From Cudoniella acicularis (lineage: Eukaryota; Ascomycota; Leotiomycetes; Helotiales; Helotiaceae): a DNA stretch of 19,646 bases. This document shows, piece by piece, positions 8,854 through 19,646 of this stretch. The position numbers and the translations under genes were made by a program. The stretch's first letter is position 1; each line of letters opens with the position of its first letter. The stretch covers positions 1-19,646 of the forward strand of contig JAAMPI010001110.1 in the NCBI GenBank assembly GCA_013054445.1. The letters are read 5' to 3'. Under the pieces are notes generated by a model. It was not told where the DNA came from, searched no databases, and saw only the letters and a program-made list of their open reading frames with translations.

Positions 8854-8990
8854 ACACTTCAAAATATAAGCAAACTCTTACTACAGAGAAATTAGAGGAA
8901 TAAAATAGAACCAGCTTCTCAATACCTACATCTACACTAGGTATTCAAAAATGGCGTTGAATTATTAGTTATTTATTAATTTTGAAGTGT
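8854..8990. mobile_element. MITE-like element, 137 bp with 12-bp perfect terminal inverted repeats
   Basis: The left end ACACTTCAAAAT (8854-8865) is the exact reverse complement of the right end ATTTTGAAGTGT (8979-8990). The interior is AT-rich and non-coding. A third copy of the 11-mer TTTTGAAGTGT lies at 8789-8799, in the right-end orientation. That could define a nested or alternative 76-bp element (8789-8864). Flanking bases do not give an obvious target duplication, so activity or family cannot be stated. Confidence 0.5.
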
Positions 8991-9372
8991 TTGTCATGCT
9001 TTTGGCGATCGCATAACGCTGCTTTTCAGCGATATCCAACGTCCTTGTCAAGAGCGCGTAGTCTGATAGCGCAAAGTGCATATTAATATTTCCTGGGCAT
9101 GACATAATAGAATGGCAAGAGTGTAGGATCAGGCCAGTCACATGGAAACACGTTTTCAATGCCGGCTCGCTTCCCAAATGTACGTATACAAGCTAGTAAT
9201 CACAAATGTTTGACAGCATACCCTTCATTCTTCGAGATATATTCCTCATATGAGCATCTATCTGTTTATGTCCATCAACAACAAGCTTTAATCCACTCCT
9301 TTCCTTTAAACCATCGGGCCTCTGCTTTGTTCCTCGGACCTTCTAGTTAGATATACGAGAATACATCAAGCC
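8991..9372. other. Upstream region of the F-box gene, no gene seen
   Basis: No supported coding frame. It should include the promoter and 5' leader of the F-box protein gene starting at 9373. No TATA box can be assigned with confidence. Confidence 0.35.
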
Positions 9373-10011
9373 ATGTCATCGAACGCAGCAAAACAACGAC
9401 CAATCTCCCTAATGTGGCTTCCAACGGAAGTCCACTTGGAAATTGCCAATCTTATCCACTATATCGATGACTTTCCAAGTCATACTTTTTTACGATATAG
9501 TTGTCGCTACTTTTATAACATCATCGAGCCACACAAGCACACACCTGCCGAGCTTTATTTGCTTGAACGCACCCAATTTGGAATAGAGCAGAAGCTCTTC
9601 GCCTGTAGAAAATGCGCTCGCCTCCTTCCCGCGCCAAGATTTGCAGATAAAATGCGCAAAGGATATACGGGCAAGTGGGGCTACAACCCGAGAATGAGAT
9701 TCTGCCTAGAGTGTGGCTTTTACAGATACCCTGGGAGATCAATATATACGAGAGGAGTAGTTATTGGGATCATGGGAGTATGGCATATAATGTGTATCGC
9801 GTGCGACACCTTCGGACTTGCGGCGTCAGGAAAAGCAGCCAAATGCTGCAAGGACTGCTTTCCAGACCTGGTAAGAAGGTTGGTAGAACGGGAGAAACAG
9901 GAGAGGCGACTTCATGAGCAGCGGGCCATTGTACGGGTTGAGACTCGTTTGATGGCGCAGCTTGGGTGGTATGCGCAGTTGGCTATAGAAGAATTCAAGA
10001 ACGAGGTTTAG
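9373..10011 (+). CDS. F-box-like protein with four CxxC pairs
   Basis: A 212-residue single-exon protein. Residues 15-52 match an F-box-like helical motif, beginning LPTEVHLEIANLI and continuing through a Leu/Cys/Phe-rich second half; such domains usually link substrates to SCF ubiquitin ligases through Skp1. Four CxxC pairs follow (C78/C81, C111/C114, C141/C144, C159/C162), enough for two zinc sites. The C-terminal 45 residues are charged and probably helical. The ATG at 9373 is the first in frame and puts the F-box at the usual N-terminal place. A decayed paralogue begins 386 bp downstream on the same strand. Fungi often carry many such lineage-specific F-box genes. The F-box assignment is by pattern only, and the substrate is unknown. 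Confidence 0.75.
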   Translation: MSSNAAKQRPISLMWLPTEVHLEIANLIHYIDDFPSHTFLRYSCRYFYNIIEPHKHTPAELYLLERTQFGIEQKLFACRKCARLLPAPRFADKMRKGYTGKWGYNPRMRFCLECGFYRYPGRSIYTRGVVIGIMGVWHIMCIACDTFGLAASGKAAKCCKDCFPDLVRRLVEREKQERRLHEQRAIVRVETRLMAQLGWYAQLAIEEFKNEV

Positions 10012-10396
10012 TTACGGGTTAGGCCGTTAATTAAGTGTTGGGCTCTAGTGGCTGTGCAAGAGATCGCAGACCTCTAATAATACAAATATCTTTATCCCTC
10101 TACTTTTTTTTCATTTCTATCCACCTGGTCTCACAATAAAACTTCACCAATTATTGCTTAGAAACCATTGCAAGTCTAAGCCGTCTCTGGCCTTTCTTAC
10201 TCCCTTTCGTGCAATGCTATAGGAAGTTATGTGTCGAGAGCATGGTATCGGGGGAAAGCAATTATTAGTGCTAACAGCTGGTGCGGGGCCTATAAAAGGC
10301 CTCACCTCAAGTGCTCAACTCTTTCTTTTGTGTCCATCACTTTTATCAGCTTTATCACTGAATATTTATCTTTACCGCTATCACATTACTCCACAC

Positions 10397-11008
10397 ATGG
10401 CAACAACCACTAAAACAACACCACGTTTGACACTACTGAGCCTCCCAACGGAAATTAATAAGGAGATTGCGGATTATCTGCTCTACATCGATCGCTTCCC
10501 AAGAAATTCAAGCTTGCGAGCGACATGTCATCATTTCTACTACCTCATCAAGCCTTACGGGCATATTGCCTATGAGCTTCTTGAGATCTAGGACTCTCCG
10601 TTTAGCGAGAAGCATGAGCTTTATGCGTGCGGAGAATGCCTTCGACTCCTTCTGGCTTGGAAGTTTTCAGACACAATGCGCAAACGCATGGCGGGAAAGA
10701 AGCGATGCAAAAGATTTTGCGTCAGATGCGGACTGAGACCTGGAACTGGAAAGTATACAAGAGGCGCGGTTGTTGAAATCATGGGAAAGCGACATGTAGC
10801 ATGTATGGAATACGACTGTTTCGAACCAAAGCCAGAAAAACCAGAAAAATGCTGCTAGACTTGCTAGGCACGACCTCTGGACTCCGGATATAATCGCAAA
10901 TCCCCTACAAGAAGTAGAGAAGAGCTTGAACGGGAGGAAAGAGCCAGGGTAGTGCAAGACAGCAGGCTAGAGAAAGGGCTAAACAAGCCGCTCGTCAAAA
11001 AAGAATAA
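10397..11008 (+). pseudogene. Decayed paralogue of the F-box/CxxC protein
   Basis: The translation from the ATG at 10397 follows the neighbouring gene at 9373 through the F-box part (LPTEINKEIADYLLYIDRFP) and the later YACGEC, FCVRCG and KCC segments, all in one frame. That frame is interrupted by TAG at 10589-10591, TAG at 10856-10858 and another TAG five bases later (10865-10867), then stays open to TAA at 11006-11008. There is no frameshift, only nonsense codons, so decay is probably recent or due to point mutation. A downstream fragment (10676-10858) alone would lack the F-box. Confidence 0.7.
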
Positions 11009-11199
11009 AGAATATTTAGGAATCGAATTTTAAATCAAGCGATGATAGCTATATCATAGATAATGATAATCATAACAAAGTTCAATATTAGATTAACTAT
11101 CTTACTCTTAAAGCCTATTTAAATAGCCCTAGGCTAGGCTTAGGCTAAGCTACTATTACTTTCTAATTATATTCTAGAAATATAACTTAGAAATCTTTT
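11009..11199. other. AT-rich spacer
   Basis: Strongly AT-rich sequence with a short GC-containing patch (CCCTAGGCTAGGCTTAGGC around 11127-11145). Composition resembles the AT-rich segment near 4200-4330. No gene or RNA is seen. Confidence 0.4.
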
Positions 11200-11738
11200 T
11201 TATAATCTTTTATATAAACTTTTATTTAATTCTTGACTCTGAGGTCCACTCTTTTCCGTCCCATGAGAAGGACTATCTTCTCCGAGTTTTGGTTTCTTCG
11301 TCTTTCTTCAGCGGGTATAGCATTTGTCGCAAACCGCATCAGCATGCGTCTTCTGATCATTTGGAGCATCGGGATCTGTCCTCCACTTCCATGTCTTCTC
11401 TGCCCGCAATGCTTACACGGCCCTGTGAGGGCCATGAACAGACCATCCACAAGAAGTCCTCGAGAACGAAGTTTCCCAGAGGTTTTGTACGTGTAAGAAA
11501 AGCAAGAATTGCACCAAGACTTTGTTGAAAGGTTAGTATGTGGCGCGGTGTATCGCGTTTGTTTCCGATTTCTTGAACCTGTCAGTGTGGTTGCACCACA
11601 ACGATCGCAAGGGCTCCTTAGTAATATACGGGGCAATATTTCTGAACGCTTTAGCGGATCCATTCCATGGACGAGACCTTTGTGTGGAAGCCGAGATATC
11701 TCATGATCATCGTCCTCGACAAGGCCACGAGCACGCAT
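11200..11738 (-). pseudogene. Broken protein with two GATA-like zinc fingers
   Basis: The minus-strand frame from ATG 11738 encodes a first finger-like unit: PCDRCG, then about 30 residues, then WCNSC. A second unit begins GPCKHCG. After that the original frame loses sense, but a shifted frame continues with WKWRTDPDAPND and then VCDKCYTR, restoring the C-x2-C ... W-x-W-R ... C-x2-C layout of GATA-like fingers. Directly after CYTR comes TGA (11310-11308), where a Trp would be usual in this family, and the frame then runs on as basic sequence to TAA at 11202-11200. One frameshift and one nonsense codon mark it as a pseudogene. An intron at the shift was considered but no suitable splice pair was found. 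Confidence 0.55.
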
Positions 11739-11933
11739 GAGACCATCAGTAAGAGCACTATCACGTGCATATGTACTGTCTCTTGATTTGTTGCTGACGC
11801 TTGTATCATGCTTTCTCTTTAGGTTAAAGCCTATTTCCTTTGCCTTTCTCTCTCTTTTGTTTACTGCATGCCGTACCTCTCAATCCTCCATGACCAACCT
11901 AGGGTCTATACTATCTGGTTTACAGCCTGTGAC

Positions 11934-12844
11934 TCAGCGGTCGAGGAGGGTCCCCTTGCCCGTAAATATTTCCCGAGTCGTCTGTGGAAATTGCAAAAGG
12001 TCTCGATGTTCGAGGGACTTGCAGAGTTCCACAAATAGATGCATCATAAACCGTAGCTGCCGGGTATCGGGCAATGCGCGATGGTCCAGGCCTGCAAGGC
12101 GATGACCAGGAAAGATAAGGGGGAAAATAAAATTTAGCGCTACAGATATCCTCTTTGATAGGCACCGCTTGTAATGAGGAACTATTGGAATACAATTCTC
12201 GCCCGGTGGAAGGATATTCGAATATCCATCTGGCTTGAGATATCTCCGCAGCAAGCAGAGGTCGTGGTAATTCGTACTCCAGGAAAGCATAATAGTTTCA
12301 GGCGTGATGCCTTGTTCTTGGAGCAGTTGAGCCAACGTATGGATATCGATCAGACTATCACAAGTCTAATGATTTGAGCCATACGCATTGGAGATACAGG
12401 CTCCTGAGAAAGACTTCATCAGCAGACTGGCCATGGACTAGCTTTGCTTGAATCACCTTGAATCAGCTCAGAAGCTGTCAAACGATTCTTGAGTCAAACA
12501 TCTAGAAGTACTTTACCAGACACATATTCGCAAAATGCCACCTCCGTAAGGAGGTCGAACGTTGGGACCCACTCGACGTCCAGGCATACAATCAACGATC
12601 CAGGTATTTTGCCTTTAACAATTTGCGCAAGGCGGTCGATGACCTTCTGAAATGTTGGCTTGTACGTCCATCGACGGAGGAAGGCCCGGGTCAATTGGGC
12701 CACGCAACTGGTGTCGTAGACCTTGCGAGAGGACTTCAAGGCATAGTTCCTTGACATCCAGCCGCGACACAAATGGCTTTCACAAAACATCGACTTCGCA
12801 GCGTTTGGGGATGGCTTTGCACTTATCAGCAACTTGCAATGCAC
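11934..12844 (-). pseudogene. Broken DEDDh exonuclease-like protein (Gfd2/YDR514C-type)
   Basis: The RNase H-fold family to which this resembles includes yeast Gfd2/YDR514C and QDE-2-interacting-type fungal proteins. The first part (12844-12497) contains LIVCLDVEW, the exonuclease I Asp-x-Glu, and ends at TGA 12496-12494 just after KVLLDV; CGA-to-TGA would explain it. A frame change follows, then a TAG at 12368-12366. The second part (frame open from 12365; ATG 12335, to 11934) contains IDIHTLAQLL and WSTNYHDLCLL, with the second catalytic Asp, and the HRALPD motif, matching His-x4-Asp. All four DEDDh residues survive, but two stops and one frameshift break the frame. Family assignment is from memory of conserved motifs. 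Confidence 0.6.
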
Positions 12845-13494
12845 TCTGGGATAATTTTACTCCTCTTGAATCTATAGTTTAAGCCTTGCACTTCTCTGCG
12901 AAATTCTACCGACAGCTCCAAGGCTACGAGTTCTGTATGGACTTTGGATGAAGTGGGTGACGTTTTAGAAGTCCAGGTCGTTTGTATTTCGTCAGCACCA
13001 CCTGTATAGTCATATTATTTTAGGTGCGCGGCTATATTTTTTGATTTACCGTCGTGACTAACAACCGACATGGGAGAGGAGGATGAAAGAGACAGTGACA
13101 GGTTCAGGTATTCAAGCTCGCCCCGCAGCTCGTGCTGACCTGTATGGCTTCTAAAACCACTTCAACTATATTTGTAGCCTTGCATTATTCTCCTGCACAT
13201 CGAAACTTTGCAGACAATGTCTGTGCTGCACCGCTTGCTCTTGCTTCGGTAACTGGAATTAATGAGAGCTCGCGTCAGTTTCTGAGGCAGGCGGATGTGA
13301 ATATGAATGCATTTTGGATTGTCGATGGGCCTGCAGGTGGTGGTGGAGCAGCTAGCCACGTGATTGCACACTAGCTTTTGGGTACCTAAGGCAGAGAAGA
13401 TGACTCAAAACTTTTGGAGCCGATTTTTCCGCCAGCAACCTCAATTTCCCCCTCCACCCCACCATCTCCGATTTGCGCACCAACGCAATCAACC
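12845..13494. other. Intergenic region upstream of the lysyl-tRNA synthetase gene
   Basis: No gene supported. The 80-codon plus-strand frame at 13132-13374 has no recognised motif. The last ~100 bases before 13495 are pyrimidine-rich, typical of fungal housekeeping promoters and leaders. A CACGTG E-box-like hexamer lies at 13358-13363; its function is not demonstrable here. Confidence 0.4.
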
Positions 13495-16148
<2,654 letters not shown>

Positions 16149-16410
16149 GGAAGGAGCCTCCCTCCTAGGAGGTACATGACTCTCTACGTAGCCTAGCTAG
16201 ACAATTCAACTACTTTGCACTCCAATACTGTGACCACCACCTCTGGCTAAGAGTCCCCACAGTTACTGGCTGCTAAGCAAGAGAACATCCTAAAAATAAC
16301 TTCAATCGTTCTCCGGTCACTGGTTGGTGTACGAGTGTGCGGGTTGCAGGCGGTGGTTGTTAGCGGAGAAAAGACCATCAAAGCGGGGGGAAAGAACTCG
16401 GGGCTCCCTG

Positions 16411-17816
16411 ATGTTACAGCCTTCCCTTCCTCCCCTCGCACTGCGGTCATTCTCATCTCCCAATCCACAGCAACTTTCCTCTTCAACTATCCTGCACCTA
16501 TTGGCTTTGATGATAGCCTTGAAGCTACTCCGCCTTGCGGGGGCTTCACCCCCAATTTTTCTGCAGATAATGTCACCAATTTCCACATCGGGAGTGATGC
16601 CCTTGCTCTAACGACGACACACCCTCAATCAACTTGCTATTTCGCGCAACCCTCGACGTCGCCGATTCAAGCGGTTGGACAAATCTACTCCCGCCCATCT
16701 CCCAAGAGGTCTAGGAACGTTTTGTGAGCCGAATGTCGCGGTGCCGGATTCTTGTGCTGGCTCGAAGGGCGTTATTCAAGTTGTAGCTGATGCGCCAGAT
16801 GGGATTTTATATCAGGTATACTGACCGTTTCATTGAGTGTGTATTATACTCGTACTCTGTGTCCGAAGTAGCATCAATTGACTTGAACGGCGTACTGCGC
16901 AGCAGTCAATTTCGTCGCGGGCCCCGCAACTAGTCTTCCTTCCGGTAATCTTTGCACGAATGGAATCGGCCTTTCAACAGCCTCTACTACCGATCCGGTC
17001 TTTTTGACTCTTCCTGTAACTACATTTGCAAGCCCCTACGAGTACACCTGCAAGTTCATCTGCGATTCCATCTACAAATTCAACTGGATCAAGCTCTATT
17101 AGCGGCAACACTCCCACGAGTATTACTAATTCGTCAGGAACCTCCAAGGGTGATCTTTCCCCTTGCTCGAAAGCCGGGATTGGCGTCGGCGTTGCTGTTG
17201 CTCTTATATTTGCTCTCCTGCCAGCGTTCTGGGTGTGGCGAAGGCGCTGAGAACATCATAAAGCCCATTTACTTGAAGCCCAGGGCGAAATGAAAAAGGA
17301 AACGACAACGAGGCGGTAGAAGCTAAAAATAATAGTCCATATGAGATAAAGTCCATTCTCAGCCCCTAAGTTGCCGTTCATGAAGATCCTTCCCAACACC
17401 TAGTTATACCCTTCACTCGTCACGAAGCAGACTCGAATCCTATTCAAGAACTTGCTCACCCGGCCCAGGTTGGACATTTCAATCACCAAGAAGCCGACTC
17501 AAATCCAATTCAAGAGCTCCCTCGGCCTCCAGCAGTCTTTCAAAACAATACTAGTGCTTCTTCACAGTATCAGTCTATGCCATCATCGTCTCAAACTTTT
17601 AATACCCAGCAGCTGGATAACACTTGTCATCCTTTGCAATCTGCTGAGTCTCGAACACAAGAGCATGCCCAGGAAGCGGCACTAAAAGAAGAGGAAGTGA
17701 TGGAGATAACTAATAAACTGCGTGCACTTGAGGAAGTAGAACAGATGCAGGCCGCGCATCTGGCAAGACAGAAGGAGGAATTAAGAGAGGAGTTAGAGAG
17801 GCTTAAGCATAAGTGA
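16411..17816 (+). pseudogene. Broken BIM1-like copper-binding membrane protein with coiled-coil tail
   Basis: The family (BIM1-like, LPMO-related X325) comprises secreted or anchored copper-binding proteins using an N-terminal His after signal cleavage. Conceptual pieces occur in order: a signal peptide from ATG 16411; NYPAPIGFDD and PCGGFTPNFS with FHIGSDALALT; FCEPNVAVPDS; an intron with donor at 16816; a Ser/Thr-rich stalk; a membrane segment AGIGVGVAVALIFALLPAF then RRR; and a cytosolic tail ending in a Glu/Lys-rich coiled coil to 17816. The frame breaks near 16443, 16636, 16709, 17037 and about 17300, mostly one base missing in a run. TGA at 17248-17250 and TAA at 17367-17369 fit CGA and CAA/GAA mutations. 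The expected N-terminal His before FLFNYP reads Thr. No acceptor AG precedes the TGC GCA needed after the intron. Confidence 0.7.
17424..17519 (+). repeat. Internal duplicated peptide in the tail of the BIM1-like pseudogene
   Basis: The peptide EADSNPIQEL occurs twice, encoded at 17424-17453 and 17490-17519, 66 bp apart and in the same frame. Most DNA differences are at third codon positions, consistent with an old duplication kept under protein-level constraint before decay. Confidence 0.65.
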
Positions 17817-18166
17817 TAATGTCACGACTTTGTGGGTAGCTCCTCAATACAACACCGATCCCATTACGAGGAGAAAAAACCAGCATGTCCGGAGGCGGAA
17901 GAGAGGCGGCTACGCGAGCCGGCGGAGAATGGGGTTAGAGAAGCAGCTCGTTCTCGAGAAATAGGGGATAGTCGAAGATCGGACTATGAATCAAGCGGCA
18001 ATGGCTGTGTCTTATATATATAAAGCGAACATTCTGACAGTGAACAAGAAAGAGGGAGCTAATTTGAATGTAAGGCTTAATCAAATAGCCTTGGGCTAAA
18101 TCTAATCAACTTTTGTGTATGCACTCAATGCAATTCTCGTCTAATAATTGCAAAAAAATTTATACG
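17817..18166. other. Spacer with charged open frame after the BIM1-like stop
   Basis: After the paired TGA TAA at 17814-17819 the same frame stays open to about 18023 and encodes Arg/Glu-rich sequence resembling the coiled-coil tail just before it. It may be the former C-terminus of that protein cut off by nonsense mutation, or chance. From 18024 to 18166 the sequence is AT-rich without features. Confidence 0.35.
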
Positions 18167-19584
18167 CTATGTACTTCTCCCCAAAAAGGCAGCAATCTTG
18201 CTCTCAATCTGCTTATCCATCTCCTCTTGCTCTTTCTCCGCCTGTTCCACNCTCCCCCTCCATTCCCTCTTCCACTCTACCTTCCTCTCTTCCCAATCCC
18301 TTATCCTCCCTTTTGTAAACTTATCTACATTCCTGTCCCTATACTCCTCAACGTCATACGTGAATCTCACAATTCCCTCTGGACCAAGCCTACCCCAAAC
18401 CACGAATGTCAGCAAATCACCTTGTTTCATAAATAAAAGAGAAAGGAGAAACATACACAAAATATGCACTCCCTAATCTAACACTCTTCCTCACCACCCC
18501 CTCAAACTCACTCTCACCCATCTCCTCAAACCCCTCATCCGCATACCTATACACCAACCACTTCCTACAATTCTCAATATCTAGATCTCGCGCTTCACCG
18601 ATGTATTTGTAGAGATTTTCTTGGGCTTCTGGGTCGGACACGAGGTTGTCGAGTGTTTCTAGGGCGGCTTGATCGATTTCTTCTTCGTCTGAGAGATCGT
18701 GGAGGGAGTGCGCAGGGGAAAGAGCAGGCCACCCAGCATCAAAGCTCCAAAACCAGGGAAAGGCTCCCAACTACACGCATTTATTATTCCTATTAGCTCC
18801 CGATACATTTCTCCTTATTTCAAATCCAAAAATAGGAGTAAGAAGTAAAGACATACATAAACAATACCCTCCTCCCACTCGCCACCCCAAGAAAACTCGT
18901 CAACTCCATCGCAGTAAGCGAAATTCCTCCTTTATCCCTAATATAACGATAAAAAGCCGGTTCGGAGATAATTCCCAAGTTGTCGAGCGCTAATTCTAAG
19001 GGACCGCAATTTGTGAAGAGGTATTGTGTTATTTCGTTCCAGCGGGGGCAGGTGTATGTTGGTTCTGGGGGGTTTTCAAGAGTTGAATGGATGTCGGAAT
19101 CGGGAGAATAGAGATTTTCTGCTAGTTTTATGAGTTTGTTTCGTTGTAAAGGTGTTAGTAGCGTTAATTCCTCGATCTTTCTTGCTATTCTCATAAGTTC
19201 CACCCTCCTGTTGCAAAAGGATGCTGAATTTAAAGCTTCAACAGACAAAGCTTCAGCAAACACACCCTCTTCAAAACTCGCAACCTCAGCAATCTTTCTA
19301 TTCCTCTCTCTCTTGACCAGTTTCTTCCACACGGCATTCCTCCTTCTGCCACCATCAATCCTCCGAGTCATCCACCTCAACACCCCACTTCTATTTAACC
19401 TCACGACATCCCCCCCCCCAAACCTCCTAAAACCCACCTCCCACGTCACCCCATTAAAAAGCCCCATAACCCAAGAACTCGGCACAGCCCAATACTTCTC
19501 TAGCTCAAAAGGATCTTCTTCCCCTTCGGGGATAGGTAGAGGTAAGGCGGGAGCAGAGCGCGAGGTTTGATACGCGGAGTTTTT
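18167..19584 (-). CDS. Unrecognised three-exon gene, 5' end not resolved
   Basis: Three exons close in frame: 19584 (open boundary)-18868, 18770-18457 and 18389-18167, giving at least 417 residues. The introns are 97 nt (18771-18867, donor GTATTG, branch GCTAAT, acceptor GTGTAG) and 67 nt (18390-18456, donor GTATGT, CTGAC branch, acceptor GGGTAG). The first in-frame ATG (in SSWVMGLFNG) lies inside protein-like sequence that continues upstream (EEDPFELEKYWAVPSSW) to TAA at 19587-19585, so the true start is probably in an earlier exon near or beyond the window edge. The N-terminal part is basic (RRIDGGRRRN), the middle helical and acidic, and the C-terminus a charged coiled-coil-like segment. 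No domain recognised. One ambiguous base lies in exon 3 and a G10 run in exon 1. Confidence 0.6.
18251..18251. other. Ambiguous base (N)
   Basis: The only N in the window; it makes one codon of the unrecognised minus-strand gene (AGN: Ser or Arg) undetermined without breaking its frame. Confidence 0.95.
19410..19419. repeat. C10 homopolymer inside a coding exon
   Basis: Ten C's on the plus strand encode Gly-Gly-Gly and the first base of Asp in exon 1 of the unrecognised gene. The frame is open on both sides, so the count appears right, but such runs are prone to slippage. Confidence 0.8.
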
Positions 19585-19619
19585 TTAACGTGAACCAGGA
19601 GGTTGCGAGGAAGGCGACG

Positions 19620-19646
19620 GGGGGGGAGGCCGGCCGGGCCCCGGCC
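19620..19646. other. GC-only segment at the window end
   Basis: The last 27 bases are almost purely G and C (one A) with GGCCGGCC and GGGCCCC blocks, unlike the rest of the window. It may be a contig end, a GC-rich promoter patch or an artefact. Confidence 0.4.

Noticed and set aside
11737..12105. 122-codon plus-strand frame
   Set aside because: Antisense to the DEDDh exonuclease-like pseudogene, whose catalytic motifs lie on the minus strand.
13132..13374. 80-codon plus-strand frame upstream of KRS1
   Set aside because: No motif and no splice link to the synthetase; more likely promoter-region chance frame.
18113..18476. Plus-strand Pro/Leu/Ser-rich frames near 18.2-18.5 kb
   Set aside because: Mirror of the purine-rich, Glu/Lys/Arg-coding exons of the minus-strand gene; its introns and frame closure favour the minus strand.

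Overview
The window looks like nuclear DNA of a filamentous ascomycete (Pezizomycotina; Leotiomycetes is my guess from the gene types, not something the sequence proves). The signs are short spliceosomal introns of about 48-134 nt with GT..AG ends and CTAAC/CTGAC-like branch sites, a HeLo-like/NACHT/ankyrin STAND receptor, an F-box protein with CxxC pairs, GATA-like fingers, a BIM1-like copper-binding surface protein and a eukaryotic class II lysyl-tRNA synthetase.

Layout. 1-298: degenerate short repeats, a perfect palindrome and a decayed scrap of ankyrin coding sequence. 299-3087 (-): an NLR-like gene that looks broken in any single frame but closes into one 835-codon reading frame once five introns are removed; its P-loop lies on a 25-nt exon. 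3088-5394: gene-free, partly AT-rich, with a ~480-bp foldback structure and a 309-bp LTR-like element. 5395-7638: four copies, two open and two broken, of a small Cys/His-rich protein that share exactly the same C-x5-C-x3-C-x2-C spacing; I do not recognise the family. 7639-9372: no gene, but a 137-bp MITE-like element with perfect 12-bp terminal inverted repeats. 9373-11008: an intact F-box/CxxC protein followed by a paralogue carrying three in-frame TAG codons. 11200-12844 (-): two more pseudogenes, a tandem GATA-like finger protein and a DEDDh exonuclease-like (Gfd2/YDR514C-type) protein. 13495-16148 (+): an intact lysyl-tRNA synthetase with 14 exons, one only 6 nt long. 16411-17816 (+): a broken BIM1-like gene. 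18167-19584 (-): a three-exon gene of unknown function that is open at its 5' side near the window end.

Overall this is one conserved housekeeping gene set in an accessory, decaying neighbourhood. Most premature stops in the pseudogenes can be explained by C-to-T or G-to-A transitions, as expected from repeat-induced point mutation (RIP), although the BIM1-like gene also has several one-base losses in base runs. The genes do not form an evident pathway. The best candidates for something undescribed are the small Cys/His-rich family and the two microexons. All exon borders were placed by eye from frame closure, splice-site dinucleotides and remembered family conservation; no search or transcript evidence was available.
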